A stretch of DNA of 64,000 nt from Coriaria nepalensis (lineage: Eukaryota; Streptophyta; Magnoliopsida; Cucurbitales; Coriariaceae). Location: NCBI GenBank assembly GCA_027186245.1, contig CP114482.1:29965209-30029208 (forward strand), in the 5' to 3' direction. The notes beneath the pieces were generated by a model, which saw only the letters and a list, made by a program, of their open reading frames with translations, was not told where the DNA came from and did not search any database. The number at the start of each line of letters is the position of its first letter. The first letter of the stretch is position 1. This document shows positions 35,301 to 49,403 of this stretch, in pieces. A program made the position numbers and the translations under genes.

Positions 35301-38300
35301 TTCGAAATAATTTAGAATGATTTAATGACTATAAGAGACTTAGTGACATGACTTTAAGGCTAAACAAGTGCATTGTTGCCTTCAATAGATCAAGTGCAAG
35401 TTATGCACGAAAGTCATGTTTAATTGCCGAATTTCATACGAAGTGATTTAGAATGATTTACTGAATAAAAGAGACGCAAAAATATGACTTGAACGCTAAA
35501 AAATGCATAGTTGCCATCAATAGATCAATTGCAAATTATGCAGGAAAGTCGCGTTCTAAATGCAAAAAGAGAATTGGATCGAAGTGCCTTCAAACAATTT
35601 AATGATTGAAAAGACTGAGTGATATGCTTTTTATTGCTAAAATAATGCATTGTTGTCTTCAATAGATTAATTACAAGTTATGTAAGAAAATAATGTTTGA
35701 AGGGTGAAAATAGAATTCGTTCGAAATAATTTAGAATGACTTAATGACTAGAAGAGACTTAGTAACATGAATTTAAGGCTAAACAAATGCATTGTTGCCT
35801 ATAATAGATCGACTGCAAGTTATGCACGAAAGTCATGTTTAAATGCCGAATTTCATACGAAGTGATTTAGAATGATTTACTGAATAAAAGAGACGCAAAA
35901 ATATGACTTTACGGCTAAAAAAATGCATAGTTGCCATCAATAGATCAATTGCAAATTATGCATGAAAGTCGCGTTTTAAATGCAAAAAGAGAATTGGTTA
36001 GAAGTTCCTTCAAACAATTTAATGATTGAAAAGACTGAGTGATATGCTTTTTAATGCTAAAATAATGCATTGTTGTCTTCAATAGATTAATTACAAGTTA
36101 TGTAAGAAAATAATGTTTGAAGGGCGAAAATAGAATTCGTTCGAAATAATTTAGAATGATTTAATGACTATAAGAGACTCAGTGACATGACTTTAAGGCT
36201 AAACAAGTGCATTGTTGCCTTCAATAGATCAAGTGTAAGTTATGCACGAAAGTCATGTTTAATTGCCGAATTTCATACGAAGTGATTTAGAATGATTTAC
36301 TGAATAAAAGAGACGCAAAAATATGACTTGAACGCTAAAAAATGCATAGTTGCCATCAATAGATCAATTGCAAGTTATGCACGAAAGTCGCGTTTTAAAT
36401 GCAAAGAGAGAATTGGTTCGAAGTGCCTTCAAACCATTTAATGATTGAAAAGACTGAGTGATATGCTTTTTATTGCTAAAATAATGCATTGTTCTTTTCA
36501 ATACATTAATTACAAGTTATGTAAGAAAATAATATTTGAAGGGCGAAAATAGAATTCGTTCGAACTAATTTAGAATGACTGAATGACTAGAAGAGACTTA
36601 GTGACATGAATTTAAGGCTAAACAAATGCATTGTTGCCTATAATAGATCAACTGCAAGTTATGCATGAAAGTCATGTTTAAATGCCGAATTTCATACGAA
36701 GTGATTTAGAATGATTTACTGAATAAAAGAGACGCAAAAATATGACTTTAAGGCTAAAAAAATGCAGAGTTGCCATCAATAGATCAATTGCAAATTATGC
36801 AAGAAAGTCGCGTTCTAAATGCAAAAAGAGAATTGGATCGAAGTGCCTTCAACCAATTTAATGATTGAAAAGACTGTGTGATATGCTTTTTAATGCTAAA
36901 ATAATGCATTGTTGTCTTCAATAGATTAATTACAAGTTATGTAAGAAAATAATGTTTGAAGGGCGAAAATAGAATTCGTTCGAAATAATTTAGAATGATT
37001 TAATGACTAGAAGAGAGTCAGTGACATGAATTTAAGGCTAAACAAATGCATTGTTGCCTTCAATAGATCAACTGCAAGTTATGCACGAAAGTCATGTTTA
37101 AATGCCGAATTTCTTACGAAGTGATTTAGAATGATTTACTGACTAAAAGAGATGCAAAAATATGACTTTAAGGCTAAAAAAATGCATAGTTGCCATCAAT
37201 AGATCAATTGCAAATTATGCAGGAAAGTCGCGTTCTAAATGCAAAAAGAGAATTGGATCGAAGTGCCTTCAAACAATTTAATGATTGAAAAGACTGAGTG
37301 ATATGCTTTTTATTGCTAAAATAATGCATTGTTGTCTTCAATAGATTAATTACAAGTTATGTAAGAAAATAATGTTTGAAGGGTGAAAATAGAATTCGTT
37401 CGAAATAATTTAGAATGATTTAATGACTATAAGAGACTCAGTGACATGACTTTAAGGCTAAACAAATGCATTGTTGCCTTCAATAGATCAACTGCAAGTT
37501 ATGCACGAAAGTCATGTTTAAATGCCGAATTTCTTACGAGGTGATTTAGAATGATTTACTGACTAAAAGAGATGCAAAAATATGACTTTAAGGCTAAAAA
37601 AATGCATAGTTGCCATCAATAGATCAATTGCAAATTATGCATGAAAGTCGCGTTCTAAATGCAAAAAGAGAATTGGATCGAAGTGCCTTCAAACAATTTA
37701 ATGATTGAAAAGACTGAGTGATATGCTTTTTAATGCTAAAATAATGCATTGTTGTCTTCAATAGATTAATTACAAGTTATGTAAGAAAATAATGTTCTAA
37801 GGGCGAAAATAGAATTCGTTCGAAATAATTTAGAATGATTTAATGACTATAAGAGACTCAGTGACATGACTTTAAGGCTAAACAAGTGCATTGTTGCCTT
37901 CAATAGATCAGGTGCAAGTTATGCACGAAAGTCATGTTTAATTGCCGAATTTCATACGAAGTGATTTAGAATGATTTACTGAATAAAAGAGACGCAAAAA
38001 TATGACTTGAACGCTAAAAAATGCATAGTTGCCATCAATAGATCAATTACAAGTTATGCACGAAAGTCGCGTTTTAAATGCAAAAAGAGAATTGGTTCGA
38101 AGTGCCTTCAAACCATTTAATGATTGAAAAGACTGAGTGATATGCTTTTTATTGCTAAAATAATGCATTGTTGTCTTCAATAGATTAATTACAAGTTATG
38201 TAAGAAAATAATATTTGAAGGGCGAAAATAGAATTTGTTCGAACTAATTTAGAATGATTTAATGACTAGAAGAGACTCAGTGACATGACTTTAAGGCTAA

Positions 38301-39452
38301 ACAAATGCATTGTTGCCTTCAATAGATCAACTGCAAGTTATGCACGAAAGTCATGTTTAGATGTCGAATTTCATACGAAGTGATTTAGAATGATTTACTG
38401 AATAAAAGAGACGCAAAAATATGACTTTCAGGCTAAAAAAAATGCATAGTTGCCATCAATAGATCAATTGCAAATTATGCATGAAAGTCGTGTTTTAAAT
38501 GCAAAAAGAGAATTGGTTAGAAGTTCCTTCAAACAATTTAATGATTGAAAAGACTGAGTGATATGCTTTTTAATGCTAAAATAATGCATTGTTGTCTTCA
38601 ATAGATTAATTACAAGTTATGTAAAAAAATAATATTTGAAGGGCGAAAATAGAATTCGTTCGAACTAATTTAGAATGATTTAATGACTAGAAGAGAGTCA
38701 GTGACATGAATTTAAGGCTAAACAATTGCATTGTTGCCTATAATAGACCAACTGCTAGTTATGCACGAAAGTCATGTTTAAATGCCGAATTTCATACGAA
38801 GTGATTTAGAATGATTTACTGAATAAAAGAGACACAAAAATATGACTTTAAGGCTAAAAAAATGCATAGTGGCCATCAATAGATCAATTGCAAATTATGC
38901 ACGAAAGTCGCGTTTTAAATGCAAAAAGCGAATTGGTTCGAAGTGCCTTCAAACAATTTAATGATTGAAAAGACTGAGTGATATGCTTTTTATTGCTAAA
39001 ATAATGAATTGTTGTCTTCAAAAGATTAATTACAAGTTATGTAAGAAAATAATATTTGAAGGGCGAAAATAGAATTCGTTCGAACTAATTTAGAATGATT
39101 TAATGACTAGAAGAGACTCAGTGACATGACTTTAAGGCTAAACAAATGCATTGTTGCCTTCAATAGATCAACTGCAAGTTATGCACGAAAGTCATGTTTA
39201 ATTGCCGAATTTCATACGAAGTGATTTAGAATGATTTACTGACTAAAAGAGATGCAAAAATATGACTTTAAGGCTAAAAAAATGCATAGTTGCCATCAGT
39301 AGATCAATTGCAAATTATGCATGCAAGTCGCATTCTAAATGCAAAAAGAGAATTTGATCGAAGTGCCTTCAAACAATTTAATGATTGAAAAGACTGAGTG
39401 ATATGCTTTTTAATGCTAAAATAATGCATTGTTGTCTTCAATAGATTAATTA

Positions 39453-41128
39453 GAAGTTATGGAAGAAAATAATGTTCGAAGGGCGAAAATAGAATTCGTT
39501 CGAAATAATTTAGAATGATTTAATGACTATAAGAGACTCAGTGACTGACTTTAAGGCTAAATAAATGCATTGTTGCCTTCAATAGATCAAGTGCAAGTTA
39601 TGCAAGAAAGTCATGTTTAATTGCAGAATTTCATACGAAGTGATTTAGAATGATTTACTGACTAAAAGAGATGCAAAAATATGACTTGAACGCCAAAAAA
39701 TGCATAGTTGGCATCAATAGATCAATTGCAAATTATGCACGAAAGTCGCGTTTTAAATGCAAAAAGAGAATTGGTTTGAAGTGCCTTCAAACAATTTAAT
39801 GATTGAAAAGACTGAGTGATATGCTTTTTATTGCTAAAATAATGCATTGTTGTCTTCAATAGATTAATTACAAGTTATGTAAGAAAATAATATTTGAAGG
39901 GCGAAAATAGAATTCGTTTGAACTAATTTAGAATGATTTAATCACTAGAAGAGACTCAGTGACATGACTTTAAGGCTAAACAAATGCATTGTTGCCTTCA
40001 ATAGATCAACTGCAAGTTATGCACGAAAGTCATGTTTAAATGCCGAATTTCTTACGAAGTGATTTAGAATAATTTACTGACTAAAAGAGACCCAAAAATA
40101 TGACTTTAAGGCTAAAAAAATGCATAGTTGCCATCAGTAGATCAATTGCAAATTATGCATGCAAGTCGCATTCTAAATGCAAAAAGAGAATTTGATCGAA
40201 GTGCCTTCAAACAATTTAATGATTGAAAAGACTGAGTGATATGCTTTTTAATGCTAAAATAATGCATTGTTGTCTTCAATAGATTAATTAGAAGTTATGG
40301 AAGAAAATAATGTTCGAAGGGCGAAAATAGAATTCGTTCGAAATAATTTAGAATGATTTAATGACTATAAGAGACTCAGTGACTGACTTTAAGGCTAAAT
40401 AAATGCATTGTTGCCTTCAATAGATCAAGTGCAAGTTATGCAAGAAAGTCATGTTTAATTGCAGAATTTCATACGAAGTGATTTAGAATGATTTACTGAC
40501 TAAAAGAGATGCAAAAATATGACTTGAACGCCAAAAAATGCATAGTTGGCATCAATAGATCAATTGCAAATTATGCACGAAAGTCGCGTTTTAAATGCAA
40601 AAAGAGAATTGGTTTGAAGTGCCTTCAAACAATTTAATGATTGAAAAGACTGAGTGGTATGCTTTTTATTGCTAAAATAATGCATTGTTGTCTTCAATAG
40701 ATTAATTACAAGTTATGTAAGAAAATAATATTTGAAGGGCGAAAATAGAATTCGTTTGAACTAATTTAGAATGATTTAATCACTAGAAGAGACTCAGTGA
40801 CATGACTTTAAGGCTAAACAAATGCATTGTTGCCTTCAATAGATCAACTGCAAGTTATGCACGAAAGTCATGTTTAAATGCCGAATTTCTTACGAAGTGA
40901 TTTAGAATAATTTACTGACTAAAAGAGACCCAAAAATATGACTTTAAGGCTAAAAAAATGCAAAGTTGCCATCAATAGATCAATTGCAAATTATGCATGA
41001 AAGTCGCGTTCTAAATGCAAAAAGAGAATTGGATTGAAGTGCCTCCAAACAATTTAATGATTGAAAAGACTGTGTGATATGCTTTTTAATGCTAAAATAA
41101 TGCATTGTTGTCTTCAATAGATTAATTA
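39453..41128 (+). repeat. 838-bp two-unit tandem duplication inside copy 2
   Basis: The segments starting at 39453 and 40291 both open GAAGTTATGGAAG and carry AATGTTCGAAGGGCG, GTGACTGACTTTAAGG (39541 and 40379), TTAATTGCAGAATTTC, CATAGTTGGCATC and TTTAATCACTAG. They are preceded by CATCAGTAGATC and GCATTCTAAATG (39297 and 40135). Copy 1 has this pair once (from 29933). Within the pair the B monomer of one unit is fused to the next type near 40090-40140, the site of exchange. Confidence 0.85.
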
Positions 41129-42387
41129 CAAGTTATGTAAGAAAATAATATTTGAAGGGCGAAAATAGAATTCGTTCGAATTAATTTAGAATGATTTCAT
41201 GACTAGAAGAGACTCAGTGACATGACTTTAAGGCTAAACAAATGCATTGTTGCCTTCAATAGATCAAGTGCAAGTTATACACGAAAGTCATGTTTAATTG
41301 CCGAATTTCATACGAAGTGATTTAGAATGATTTACTGACTAAAAGAGACGCAAAAATATGACTTGAACGCTAAAAAATGCATAGTTTCCATCAATAGATC
41401 AATTGCAAGTTATGCATGAAAGTCGCGTTTTAAATGCAGAAAGAGAATTGGTTCGAAGTGCCTTCAAACGATTTAATGATTGAAAAGACTGAGTGATATG
41501 CTTTTTATTGCTAAAATAATGCAATGTTGTCTTCAATAGATTAATTACAAGTTATGTAAGAAAATAATGTTTGAAGGGCGAAAATAGAATTCGTTCGAAT
41601 TAATTTAGAATGATTTCATGACTAGAAGAGACTCAGTGACATGACTTTAAGGCTAAACAAATGCATTGTTGCCTACAATAGATCAACTGCAAGTTATGCA
41701 CGAAAGTCATGTTTAATTGCCGAATTTCATACGAAGTGATTTAGAATGATTTACTGACTAAAAGAGACGCAAAAATATGACTTTAAGGCTAAAAAAATGC
41801 ATAGTTGCCATCAATAGATCAATTGCAAATTATGCATGAAAGTCGCGTTCTACATGCAAAAAGAGAATTGGATCGAAGTGCCTTCAAAAAATTTAATGAT
41901 TGAAAAGACTGAGTGATATGCTTTTTCATGTTAAAATAATGCATTGTTGTCTTCAATAGATTAATTACAAGTTATGTAAGAAAATAATATTTGAAGGGCG
42001 AAAATAGAATTCGTTTGAACTAATTTAGAATGATTTCATGACTAGAAGAGACTCGGTGACATGAATTTAAGGCTAAACAAATGCATTGTTGCCTATAATA
42101 GATCAACTGCAAGTTATGCACGAAAGTCAGGTTTAAATGCTGAATTTCATACGAAGTGATTTAAAATGACTTACTGAATAAAAGAGACGCAAAAATATGA
42201 CTTTAAGGCTAAAAAAATGCATAGTTGCCATCAATAGATCAATTGCAAATTATGCATGAAAGTCGCGTTTTAAATGCAAAAAGAGAATTGGTTTGAAGTT
42301 CCTTCGAACAATTTAATGATTGAAAAGACTGAGTGATATGGTTTTTAATGCTAAAATAATGCATTGTTGTCTTCAATAGATTAATTA

Positions 42388-42671
42388 CAAGTTATGTAAG
42401 AAAATAATATTTGAAGGGTGAAAATAGAATTCGTTCGAACTAATTTAGAATGATTTAATGACTAGAAGAGACTCAGGGACATGACTTTAAGGCTAAACAA
42501 ATGCATTGTTGCCTATAATAGATCAACTGCAAGTTATGCACGAAAGTCGCGTTTTAAATGCAAAAAGAGAACTGGATCGAAGTGCCTTCAAAAAATTTAA
42601 TGATTGAAAAGACTGAGTGATATGCTTTTTATTGCTAAAATAATGCAATGTTGTCTTCAATAGATTAATTA
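42388..42671 (+). repeat. A-C unit lacking B, 284 bp (paralog of 32030)
   Basis: This is the same structure as 32030-32313 at an offset of 10358 bp, with the same AGGGTGAAAATAG, GACTCAGGGACATG and GAGAACTGGATCG marks. It is a copy made by the large duplication, not an independent deletion. Confidence 0.9.
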
Positions 42672-45190
42672 CAAGTTATGTAAGAAAATAATGTTTGAAG
42701 GTCGAAAATAGAATTCGTTCGAATTAATTGAGAATGATTTCAAGACTAGAAGAGACTCAGTGACATGACTTTAAGGCTAAACAAATGCATTGTTGCCTAC
42801 AATAGATCAACTGCAAGTTATGCACGAAAGTCATGTTTAATTGCCGAATTTCATACGAAGTGATTTAGAATGATTTACTGACTAAAAGAGACGCAAAAAT
42901 ATGACTTTAAGGCTAAAAAAATGCATAGTTGCCATCAATAGATCAATTGCAAATTATGCATGAAAGTCGCGTTCTAAATGCAAAAAGAGAATTGGATCGA
43001 AGTGCCTTCAAACAATTTAATAATTGAAAAGACTGAGTGATATGCTTTTTCATGTCAAAATAATGCATTGTTCTTTTCAATAGATTAATTACAAGTTATG
43101 TAAGAAAATAATATTTGAAGGGCGAAAATAGAATTCGTTCGAACTAATTTAGAATGATTTAATGACTAGAAGAGACTCCGTGACATGAATTTAAGGCTAG
43201 ACAAATGCATTGTTTCCTATAATAGATCAACTGCAAGTTATGCACGAAAGTCAGGTTTAAATGCTGAATTTCATACGAAGTGATTTAGAATGATTTACTG
43301 AATAATAGAGACGCAAAAATATGACTTTAAGGCTAAAAAAATGCATAGTTGCCATCAATAGATCAATTGCAAATTATGGATGAAAGTCGCGTTCTAAATG
43401 CAAAAAGAGAATTGGATCGAAGTGCCTTCAAACAATTTAATGATTGAAAAGACTGAGTGATATGCTTTTTCATGTTAAAATAATGCATTGTTCTTTTCAA
43501 TACATTAATTACAAGTTATGTAAGAAAATAATATTTGAAGGGCGAAAATAGAATTCGTTCGAACTAATTTAGAATGATTTAATGACTAGAAGACACTCAG
43601 TGACATGAATTTAAGGCTTAACAAATGCATTGTTTCCTATAATAGATCAACTGCAAGTTATGCACGAAAGTCAGGTTTAAATGCTGAATTTCATATGAAG
43701 TGATTTAGAATGATTTACTGAATAAAAGAGACGCAAAAATATGACTTTAAGGCTAAAAAAATGCATAGTTGCCATCAATAGATCAATTGCAAATTATGCA
43801 TGAAAGTCGCGTTCTAAATGCAAAAAGAGAATTGGATCGAACTGCCTTCAAACAATTAAATGATTGAAAAGACTGGGTGATATGCTTTTTCATGTTAAAA
43901 TAATGCATTGTTCTTTTCAATACATTAATTACAAGTTATGTAAGAAAATAATATTTGAAGGGCGAAAAAAAATTCGTTCGAACTAATTTAGAATGATTTA
44001 ATGACTAGAAGAGACTCAGTGACATGAATTTAAGGCTAAACAAATGCATTGTTTCCTATAATAGATCAACTGCAAGTTATGCACGAAAGTCAGGTTTAAA
44101 TGCTGAATTTCATACGAAATGATTTAGAATGATTTACTGAATAAAAGAGACGCAAAAATATGACTTTAAGGCTAAAAAAATGCATAGTTGCCATCAATAG
44201 TTCAATTGCAAATTATGCATGAAAGTAGCGTTCTAAATGCAAAAAGAGAATTGGATCGAAGTGCCTTCAAACAATTTAATGATTGAAAAGACTGAGTGAT
44301 ATGCTTTTTATTGCTAAAATAATGCAACGTTGTCTTCAATAGATTAATTACAAGTTATGTAAGAAAATAATATTTGAAGGGCGAAAATAGAATTCGTTCG
44401 AACTAATTTAGACTGATTTAATGACTAGAAGACACTCAGTGACATGACTTTAAGGCTAAACAAATGCATTGTTGCCTACAATAGATCAACTGCAAGTTAT
44501 GCACGAAATTCGTGTTTAATTGCCGAATTTTGATACGAAGTGATTTAGAATGATTTACTGAATAAAAGAGACGCAAAAATATGACTTTAAGGCTAAAAAA
44601 ATGCATAGTTGCCATCAATAGATCAATTGCAAATTATGCATGAAAGTCGCGTTCTAAATGCAAAAAGAGAATTGGATCGAAGTTCCTTCAAACAATTTAA
44701 TGATTGAAATGACTGAGTGATATGCTTTTTAATGCTAAAATAATGCATTGTTGTCTTCAATAGATTAATTACAAGTTATGTATGAAAATAATATTTGAAG
44801 GGCGAAAATAGAATTCGTTAGAACTAATTTAGAATGATTTAATGACTAGAAGAGACTCAGTGACATGAATTTAAGGCTAAAGAAATTCATTGTTGCCTAT
44901 AATAGATCAACTGCAAGTTATGCACGAAAGTCATGTTTAAATGCCGAATTTCATACGAAGTGATTTAGAATGATTTACTGACTAAAAGAGACGCAAAAAT
45001 ATGACTTGAAAGCTAAAAAATGCATAGTTGCCATCAATAGATCAATTGCAAGTTGTGCACGAAAGTCGCGTTTTAAATGCAAAAAGAGAATTGGTTCGAA
45101 CTGCCTTCAAACAATTTAATGATTCAAAAGACTGAGTGATATGCTTTTTAATGCTAAAATAATGCATTGTTGTCTTCAATAGATTAATTA

Positions 45191-45474
45191 CAAGTTATGT
45201 AAGAAAATAATATTTGAAGGGCGAAAATAGAATTCGTTCGAACTAATTTAGAATGATTTAATGACTAGAAGAGACTCAGTGACATGACTTTAAGGCTAAA
45301 CAAATGCATTGTTGCCTATAATAGATCAACTGCAAGTTATGCATGAAAGTCGCGCTTTAAATACAAAACGGGAATTGGTTCGAAGTGCCTTCAAACAATT
45401 TAATGATTGAAAAGACTGAGTGATATGCTTTTTATTGCTAAAATAATGCAACGTTGTCTTCAATAGATTAATTA
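45191..45474 (+). repeat. A-C unit lacking B, 284 bp
   Basis: A is joined to a distinctive C (45333-45474) with GTCGCGCTTTAAATACAAAA and CGGGAATTGG, and ends TGCAACGTTGTC. The paralog is at 50664, offset 5473. Confidence 0.9.
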
Positions 45475-46315
45475 CAAGTTATGTAAGAAAATAATATTTG
45501 AAGGGCGAAAATAGAATTCGTTCGAACTAATTTAGACTGATTTAATGACTGGAAGAGACTCAGTGACATGACTTTAAGGCTAGACAAATGCATTGTTGCC
45601 TACAATAGATCAACTGCAAGTTATGCACGAAAGTCGTGTTTAATTGCCGAATTTTGATACGAAGTGATTTAGAATGATTTACTGACTAAAAGAGACGCAA
45701 AAATATGACTTTAAGGCTAAAAAAATGCATAGTTGCCATCAATAGATCAATTGCAAATTATGCATGAAAGTCGCGTTTTAAATGCAAAAAGAGAATTGGT
45801 TCGAAGTTCCTTCAAACAATTTAATGACTGAAAAAACTGAGTGATATGCTTTTTAATGTTAAAATAATGCATTGTTGTCTTCAATAGATTAATTACAAGT
45901 TATGTAAGAAAATAATATTTGAAGGGCGAAAATAGAATTCGTTCGAACTAATTTAGAATGATTTAATGACTTGAAGAGACTCAGTGACATGACTTTAAGG
46001 CTAAACAAATGCATTGTTGCCTACAATAGATCAACTGCAAGTTATGCACGAAAGTCATGTTCAATTGCCGAATTTCATACGAAGTGATTTAGAATGATTT
46101 ACTGACTAAAAGAGACGCAAAAATATGACTTTAAGGCTAAAAAAATGCATAGTTGCCATCAATAGATCAATTGCAAATTATGCATGAAAGTCGCGTTCTA
46201 AATGCAAAAAGAGAATTGGATCGAAGTGCCTTCAAACAATTTAATGATCGAAAAGACTGAGTGATATGCTTTTTCATGTTAAAATAATGCATTGTTGTCT
46301 TCAATAGATTAATTA

Positions 46316-46599
46316 CAAGTTATGTAAGAAAATAATATTTGAAGGGCGAAGATAGAATTCGTTCGAACTAATTTAGAATGATTTAATGACTAGAAGAGAC
46401 TCAGTGACATGACTTTAAGACTAAACAAATGCATTGTTGCCTATAATAGATCAACTGCAAGTTATGCACGAAAGTCGTGTTTTAAATGCAAAAAAAAAAT
46501 TGGTTCGAAGTGCCTTCAAACGATTTAATGATTGAAAAGACTGAGTGATATGCTTTTTATTGCTAAAATAATGCAATGTTGTCTTCAATAGATTAATTA
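46316..46599 (+). repeat. A-C unit lacking B, 284 bp
   Basis: A (GGGCGAAGATAG, CTTTAAGACTAAAC) is joined to C with GTCGTGTTTTAAATGC and a run of A in place of AAAAAGAG. Related copies are at 51368 (offset 5052) and 52493 (offset 6177), which share the GCGAAGATAG mark. Confidence 0.9.
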
Positions 46600-49119
46600 C
46601 AAGTTATGTAAGAAAATAATGTTTGAAGGGCGAAAATAGAATTCGTTCGAATTAATTTAGAATGATTTCATGACTAGAAGAGACTCAGTGACATGACTTT
46701 AAGGCTAAACAAATGCATTGTTGCCTACAATAGACCAACTGCAAGTTATGCACGAAAGTCATGTTTAATTGCCGAATTTCATACGAAGTGATTTAGAATG
46801 ATTTACTGAGTAAAAGAGACGCAAAAATATGACTTTAAGGCTAAAAAATTGCATAGTTGCCATCAATAGATCAATTGCAAATTATGCATGAAAGTCGCGT
46901 TCTAAATGCAAAAAGAGAATTGGTTTGAAGTTCCTTCGAACAATTTAATGATTGAAAAGACTGAGTGATATGCTTTTTAATGCTAAAATAATGCATTGTT
47001 GTCTTCAATAGATTAATTACAAGTTATGTAAGAAAATAATATTTGAAGGGCGAAAATAGAATTCGTTTGAACTAATTTAGAATGATTTAATGACTAGAAG
47101 AGACTCAGTGACATGAATTTAAGGCTAAACAAATGCATTGTTGCCTATAATAGATCAACTGCAAGTTATGCACGAAAGTCAGGTTTAAATGGTGAATTTC
47201 ATACGAAGTCATTTAGAATGATTTACTGAATAAAAGAGACGCAAAAATATGACTTTAAGGCTAAAAAAATGCATAGTTGCCATCAATAGATCAATTGCAA
47301 ATTATGCATGAAAGTCGCATTTTAAATGCAAAAAGAGAATTGGTTTGAAGTTCCTTCAAACAATTTAATGATTGAAAAGACTGAGTGATATGCTTTTTAA
47401 TGTTAAAATAATGCATTGTTGTCTTCAATAGATTAATTACAAGTTATGTAAGAAAATAATATTTGAAGGGTGAAAATAGAATTCGTTCGAACTAATTTAG
47501 AATGATTTAATGACTAGAAGAGACTCAGTGACATGAATTTAAGCCTAAAGAAATTCATTGTTGCCTATAATATAGATCAACTGCAAGTTATGCACGAAAG
47601 TCATGTTTAAATGCCGAATTTCATACGAAGTGATTTAGAATGATTTACTGACTAAAAGAGACGCAAAAATATGACTTGAACGCTAAAAAACGCATAGTTG
47701 CCATCAATAGATCAATTGCAAGTTGTGCACGAAAGTCGCGTTTTAAATGCAAAAAGAGAATTGGTTCGAAGTGCCTTCAAACAATTTAATGATTGAAAAG
47801 ACTGAGTGATATGCTTTTTATTGCTAAAATAATGCAATGTTGTCTTCAATAGATTAATTACAAGTTATGTAAGAAAATAATGTTTGAAGGGCGAAAATAG
47901 AATTCGTTCGAATTAATTTAGAATGATTTCATGACTAGAAGAGACTCAGTGACATGACTTTAAGGCTAAACAAATGCATTGTTGCCTACAATAGACCAAC
48001 TGCAAGTTATGCACGAAAGTCATGTTTAATTGCCGAATTTCATACGAAGTGATTTAGAATGATTTACTGACTAAAAGGGACGCAAAAATATGACTTTAAG
48101 GCTAAAAAAATGCATAGTTGCCATCAATAGATCAATTGCAAATTATGCATGAAAGTCGCGTTCTACATGCAAAAAGAGAATTGGATCGAAGTGCCTTCAA
48201 AAAATTTAATGATTGAAAAGACTGAGTGATATGCTTTTTCATGTTAAAATAATGCATTGTTGTCTTCAATAGATTAATTACAAGTTATGTAAGAAAATAA
48301 TATTTGAAGGGCGAAAATAGAATTCGTTTGAACTAATTTAGAATGATTTCATGACTAGAAGAGACTCGGTGACATGAATTTAAGGCTAAACAAATGCATT
48401 GTTGCCTATAATAGATCAACTGCAAGTTATGCACGAAAGTCAGGTTTAAATGCTGAATTTCATACGAAGTGATTTAAAATGACTTACTGAATAAAAGAGA
48501 CTCAAAAATATGACTTTAAGGCTAAAAAAATGCATAGTTGCCATCAATAGATCAATTGCAAATTATGCATGAAAGTCGCGTTTTAAATGCAAAAAGAGAA
48601 TTGGTTCGAAGTTCCTTCAAACAATTTAATGATTGAAAAGACTGGGTGATATGATTTTTCATGTTAAAATAATGCATTGTTCTTTTCAATACATTAATTA
48701 CAAGTTATGTAAGAAAATAATATTTGAAGGGCGAAAAAAAATTCGTTCGAACTAATTTAGAATGATTTAATGACTAGAAGAGACTCAGTGACATGAATTT
48801 AAGGCTAAACAAATGCATTGTTTCCTATAATAGATCAACTGCAAGTTATGCACGAAAGTCAGGTTTAAATGCTGAATTTCATACGAAGTGATTTAGAATG
48901 ATTTAGTGAATAAAAGAGACGCAAAAATATGACTTTAAGGCTAAAAAAATGCATAGTTCCCATCAATAGATCAATTGCAAATTATGCATGAAAGTAGCGT
49001 TCTAAATGCAAAAAGAGAATTGGATCGAAGTGCCTTCAAACAATTTAATGATTGAAAAGACTGAGTGATATGCTTTTTATTGCTAAAATAATGCAACGTT
49101 GTCTTCAATAGATTAATTA

Positions 49120-49403
49120 CAAGTTATGTAAGAAAATAATATTTGAAGGGCGAAAATAGAATTCGTTCGAACTAATTTAGAATGATTTAATGACTAGAAG
49201 AGACTCAGTGACATGACTTTAAGGCTAAACAAATGCATTGTTGCCTATAATAGATCAACTGCAAGTTATGCACGAAAGTCGCGTTTTAAATGCAAAAAGA
49301 GAATTGGTTCGAAGTGCCTTCAAACGATTTAATGATTGAAAAGACTGAGTGATATGCTTTTTATTGCTAAAATAATGCAATGTTGTCTTCAATAGATTAA
49401 TTA
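49120..49403 (+). repeat. A-C unit lacking B, 284 bp
   Basis: A (49120-49261) is joined to C (49262-49403). The next unit starts with AAGGTCGAAAATAG and TTAATTGAGAATGATTTCAA, as does the unit after 42388, so this is a relative of that A-C unit at an offset of 6732 bp. Confidence 0.9.

Larger units (their letters stand above)
33574..44350 (+). repeat. Large segmental tandem duplication, copy 2 (10.8 kb)
   Basis: This follows the order of copy 1 and is 1678 bp longer. The difference is fully accounted for by four events: 841 bp of extra units at its start (33574-34414 against 34415 onward), one unit fewer where copy 1 has the doubled unit at 24895 (420 bp), an extra 838 bp from a local duplication at 39453-41128, and one extra unit near 43.9 kb (419 bp). 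At about 34095-34140 a unit changes from the GACTTAGTGACATGAATTT type to the TTTAGATGCCG type, which marks an exchange point. Otherwise the copies differ by scattered single bases. Confidence 0.87.

Noticed and set aside
44436..44618. A minus-strand open frame of 60 codons
   Set aside because: It lies wholly within satellite units. It is open only because two changes coincide: a one-base gain in B (GAATTTTGATACG for GAATTTCATACG), which shifts the frame past the usual TAA, and GAATAAAAG in place of GACTAAAAG, which removes a TAG. Its first codon is TTG, with an ATG next. There is no conserved frame across units, so it is a chance frame.
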